A stretch of DNA of 64,000 nucleotides from Oxytricha trifallax (lineage: Eukaryota > Ciliophora > Spirotrichea > Sporadotrichida > Oxytrichidae), in the NCBI GenBank assembly GCA_000711775.1, contig ARYC01017832.1, positions 1 through 64,000 on the forward strand. The letters run 5' to 3'. The notes under the pieces are model-generated. The model saw only the letters and a program-made list of their open reading frames with translations, was not told the DNA's origin and made no database searches. The position numbers and the translations under genes were made by a program. This document shows positions 61,595 to 64,000 of this stretch, piece after piece. How positions within the stretch are numbered: position 1 is the stretch's first letter; each line of letters opens with the position of its first letter.

Positions 61595-61905
61595 TTATTT
61601 ATATTCCTCTCTGTCATGGAAGACTCTCTTTAAAAATCTAGATCGGAAGCTGAGAGTTAGTACTGGGTTGCTATACTTGATTCTCTGAAACAATCTGCAC
61701 TTTTGTTTATTAGCTCGTTGAATTCAATTTTTAATGAGAACTCAATAAATTTGTGATTTTTAGATTATACCTTAGCAATTTGGAATATCTTATAAATAAA
61801 ATAAAATCCTTTCTTTTTAATAAAATTATAATAAGCCTTATCAACGATGATATGGACAAAGAATAATTTACAAAACTTGATAATCTACTATTCAAATTTT
61901 ATAAC
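61595..61905. other. Spacer between hAT-like element and TBE-G
   Basis: About 300 bp of AT-rich sequence with no recognised gene or motif. Confidence 0.4.
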
Positions 61906-61912
61906 TACTATT

Positions 61913-61929
61913 CAAAACCCCAAAACCCC
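61913..61929. repeat. C4A4 telomere-repeat tip of TBE
   Basis: CAAAACCCCAAAACCCC, 17 bases, exactly the telomere-repeat tip known for Oxytricha TBE1 ends, preceded by ATT (61910-61912), which fits the ANT target of these elements. The inner sequence (TTGGTGAGGTTTATATG) differs from the other TBE ends in the window. Confidence 0.9.
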
Positions 61930-62014
61930 TTGGTGAGGTTTATATGTGATTTGATTTGTAGGATATAGTTGGGATCTTATTGGGATTAGTAAAGAAATTA
62001 GGCCAGTTTGCAAA

Positions 62015-63079
62015 ATGAAAAATAGAAATTAGCGAAATTTAGGGTCTATTTATGATGAGTAATATTTAGATTTACTTCTTAAGCTTAGGTATGGTACGAA
62101 TATTAATATAGATTAAGTTAAACCAATACTGAATTATGCAGCTATAGCAAAGCTCTTACACAAGAGTGCCTCTACTGTTAGGTATCACTGCATGTTAGCT
62201 GTTTATCATTTTAATTTTGGTACTTGAAAACATCCAGTAAGAAAATAAAAGTTCAATTAGACTCATTTTGACTACCTCTGTGACTCTAAGACTTTAAATT
62301 ATTGGCCACACTTTCCTCTTGACTAACGAGCTGTAATTTTTCATCGCAGGTTTCCTACATGCGTATCTCTCCTTAGACTACAGCCAATATTTATCAAAGA
62401 AATGGTATAACCTTTAAGACTGTCAAGAGAGTGAAGAGAGTGATTGATTTTACAGTGCCATTTCATAGTAATAATTTAAACTATATATATGATTAAATGA
62501 AGAGAGCTATTACTAATAACATCAAGTTCATACATTCTTATGAATCTGTATTCACCTTCAATACCTTTATTAATAAGTCTTGGTATAAGAAGTATGATAA
62601 TATTGAAGTCTATGATTAAAAAATGAAAAGTAGTCAACCATGCAATTTTAGCTGGTATTAGTGAAGATTCAGGCTTAGTGAGTTATGCTATTCACCCTTT
62701 CTCTATTAAGCGAGAGTAGTATATAGAGTTCCTACATAAGCTCAGAGAAAAGTATAGTAACCAAGAGATCATCCTGTTTGTTGATAGCTTCTCAGTTCAT
62801 AAGACTAAGTAATCTAAGAAAGCTTATGAAGAGTTAAACATAAATCCTTTATACAACGTTCCTTATAGCCTATAATTTAATGGAATTGAATTCTATTTGA
62901 GTTAAATCAAGACTCACTACAAGAAGCTGCTGCTATATAATCTTATGCATGACTTGCCCATCAATACAGAAGACTTAATTCAACACAGTTGTAAGAGAGT
63001 GAGGATAGATAAGACAACAATTTGTGTGAGAGAGGGAAGAATGAATGTTTATAAATAAGTTTAAGATTTAAATGAATGA
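62015..63079 (+). pseudogene. TBE-G DDE transposase (42-kDa type)
   Basis: From ATG 62015 to UGA 63077-63079 is 355 codons, the size of the TBE 42-kDa protein. N-terminus: YDEQYLDLLLKLRYGTNINI, PILNYAAIAKLLHKSASTVR. After shifts near 62250 and 62359, the helix-turn-helix RISPQTTANIYQRNGITFKT and VKRVKRVIDFTVPFHS; then NIKFIHSYESVFTFNTFINK, where the first catalytic Asp is Tyr; a shift near 62628; HAILAGISEDSGL; EIILFVDSFSVHKTKQS (second Asp kept); NVPYSLQFNGIEFYL (Glu kept) and LLYNLMHDLPINTEDLIQHS, ending DLNE-UGA. With three shifts and a lost Asp it should be inactive. Many Gln codons are TAA/TAG. Confidence 0.85.
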
Positions 63080-63844
63080 ATATATTCACATATTAAATTG
63101 GCCCTTGAAGGGCCTTGCTTGGGCCAATATTTCTTTTCTTAGTGCCAGCTTCTGCATCTTTGTTCATTTCATCTTGCTTTTAAAAATCTGTATAAAGTCT
63201 CTTGCTTACTTCATGAATAGTCTATGACTTTCTCTCTCTGTGAACCTTTGCATGTTCTTTCATTAAGACTATACCAGTTCCAGATTTCCCTACAAAGTTA
63301 TGTTTCAAAGCTAACTAGAGAGGTATGGATGCTTCTTAAGCTCCGCAAGCCAGGTCTCGCTTATTAGTATGCCTTGCTTCTTTTAATCTTCCGGAGAAAT
63401 AGAGTAGCGTTTCTTGTGAGCTTCTTCAATGATCTCTCTGATATAGCTCTCTCTTAAAGTGCCAAGAACACCAAAGAAGAAGCTCCTTTCTGGAAGTTTG
63501 TTAGAGAGTTGTTTCTTGGTAGGAAGATAAAATACCAGCTCTTTATCTTTCATCGCATCATCGTTGAGATTAGTGACTGAAATCTCTGGGTAGTTTGGTA
63601 TTTCTATCAACTTAATTTCATTGTTTTTGAAGGCTTTCTTCTCATCACAGAGTATTGCTTTTAAGAATGAAATTTTGGTACCTTCCATCGTTGGAAGGAA
63701 TAAACCAACTGTATAATATGTTAATAGTCATCAAGTTATCTTACCATGTAAAGTGAGGTATCGATAGAGATCTTCCTTACTTCTGAATCTTGAGATCATT
63801 TCTTGAGCCTCGACTCTTTTCATATGATCATTGAGTGATTCCAT
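62961..63844 (-). CDS. TBE-G p22 accessory protein
   Basis: Three exons. Exon 1 (63745-63844) starts MESLNDHMKRVEAQEMISRF; intron 1 is 63709-63744 (36 nt, GTAAGATAA...TATACAG). Exon 2 (63316-63708) gives VGLFLPTMEGTKISFLKAIL, LIEIPNYPEISVTNLNDDAM, KLPERSFFFGVLGTLRESYI and AHKKRYSISPEDQKKQGILI. Intron 2 is 63290-63315 (26 nt, GTTAGC...TTTGTAG). Exon 3 gives KSGTGIVLMKEHAKVHRERK, DEMNKDAEAGTKKRNIGPSK. Both introns keep the frame, and their sites match copies D, E and F. The first in-frame UGA is 62961, deep in the antisense transposase, so the true end may be earlier. The gene appears intact. Function unknown; shared blocks are PNYPE, LPE(R/K)xFFFG and a basic tail. Confidence 0.75.
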
Positions 63845-64000
63845 CTTTGTTCTTCTTCCTATTAATAAATTTTAAATTATAATTTATAGACTTCTGGATT
63901 CTATTTTTTTAAATCTTAATATTAAAAATGGGAATCTTATAGGAGGTCAACTCAGCAAAGATACATGGAGAAAGTTTGCAAAAGCTGTAACAAACTGCAG

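Larger units (their letters stand above)
61913..64000 (+). mobile_element. TBE-G, left part of a TBE transposon
   Basis: Telomeric tip, then transposase (plus) and p22 (minus) in the standard TBE order; the zinc-finger/kinase gene and right end lie outside the window. The best-preserved end in the window and probably the youngest copy of its lineage here. Confidence 0.85.

Overview
The window looks like germline (micronuclear-type) DNA of a ciliate, most probably a hypotrich such as an Oxytricha or Stylonychia relative. Four things point there. (1) The DNA is extremely AT-rich. (2) Recognisable proteins read through many TAA and TAG codons at glutamine-like positions, while TGA sits at the shared C-terminal end of several transposase copies, so the working code is UAA/UAG = Gln, UGA = stop. 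(3) An element end at 61913 starts with 17 bases of C4A4 telomere repeat, the hallmark of TBE (telomere-bearing element) transposons. (4) The same three-gene TBE layout recurs: a DD34E transposase, a small protein of about 22-26 kDa encoded on the opposite strand (called p22 below), and a zinc-finger/kinase protein (the '57-kDa' gene) divergent from p22.

I label the TBE copies by position: A (1255-2662), F (8270-11960), E (16230-19990), B (27961-31400), C (37560-40120), H (kinase remnant, 41690-42441), D (about 49640-53300) and G (61913 to the window end). All are decayed to some degree. D keeps a complete catalytic triad, and the p22 genes of E and G are nearly intact with two short introns. 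The most interesting copy is F. Where E, C and D carry zinc fingers plus a kinase, F carries zinc fingers plus an MT-A70 family N6-adenine methyltransferase.

Other mobile DNA: three TA-flanked foldback elements (2703, 28563, 40192); G-rich-ended inverted-repeat elements (48008, 48917, 53610); a large foldback with a GC-rich core (56682-57813); and two nested elements with perfect 8-bp target duplications (58103-61582 containing 58886-60597). A 940-bp satellite, six full units plus a partial, fills 31401-37559 between two truncated TBE copies.

Non-TE content is sparse. There is a GC-rich island at 22080-22605 that looks like a structured RNA gene ended by a T-run, and a GC-rich split gene (24573-26345) with two AT-rich introns, frame shifts and in-frame UGAs. 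A few coding-like blocks under the ciliate code (6470-7478, 13160-13738, 43380-44480, 47689-47916, 55436-56356) have no recognised function. With UGA as the only stop, open frames of 100-200 codons are common by chance here, so length alone was not used as evidence. Much of the remainder is AT-rich sequence in which I see no gene.
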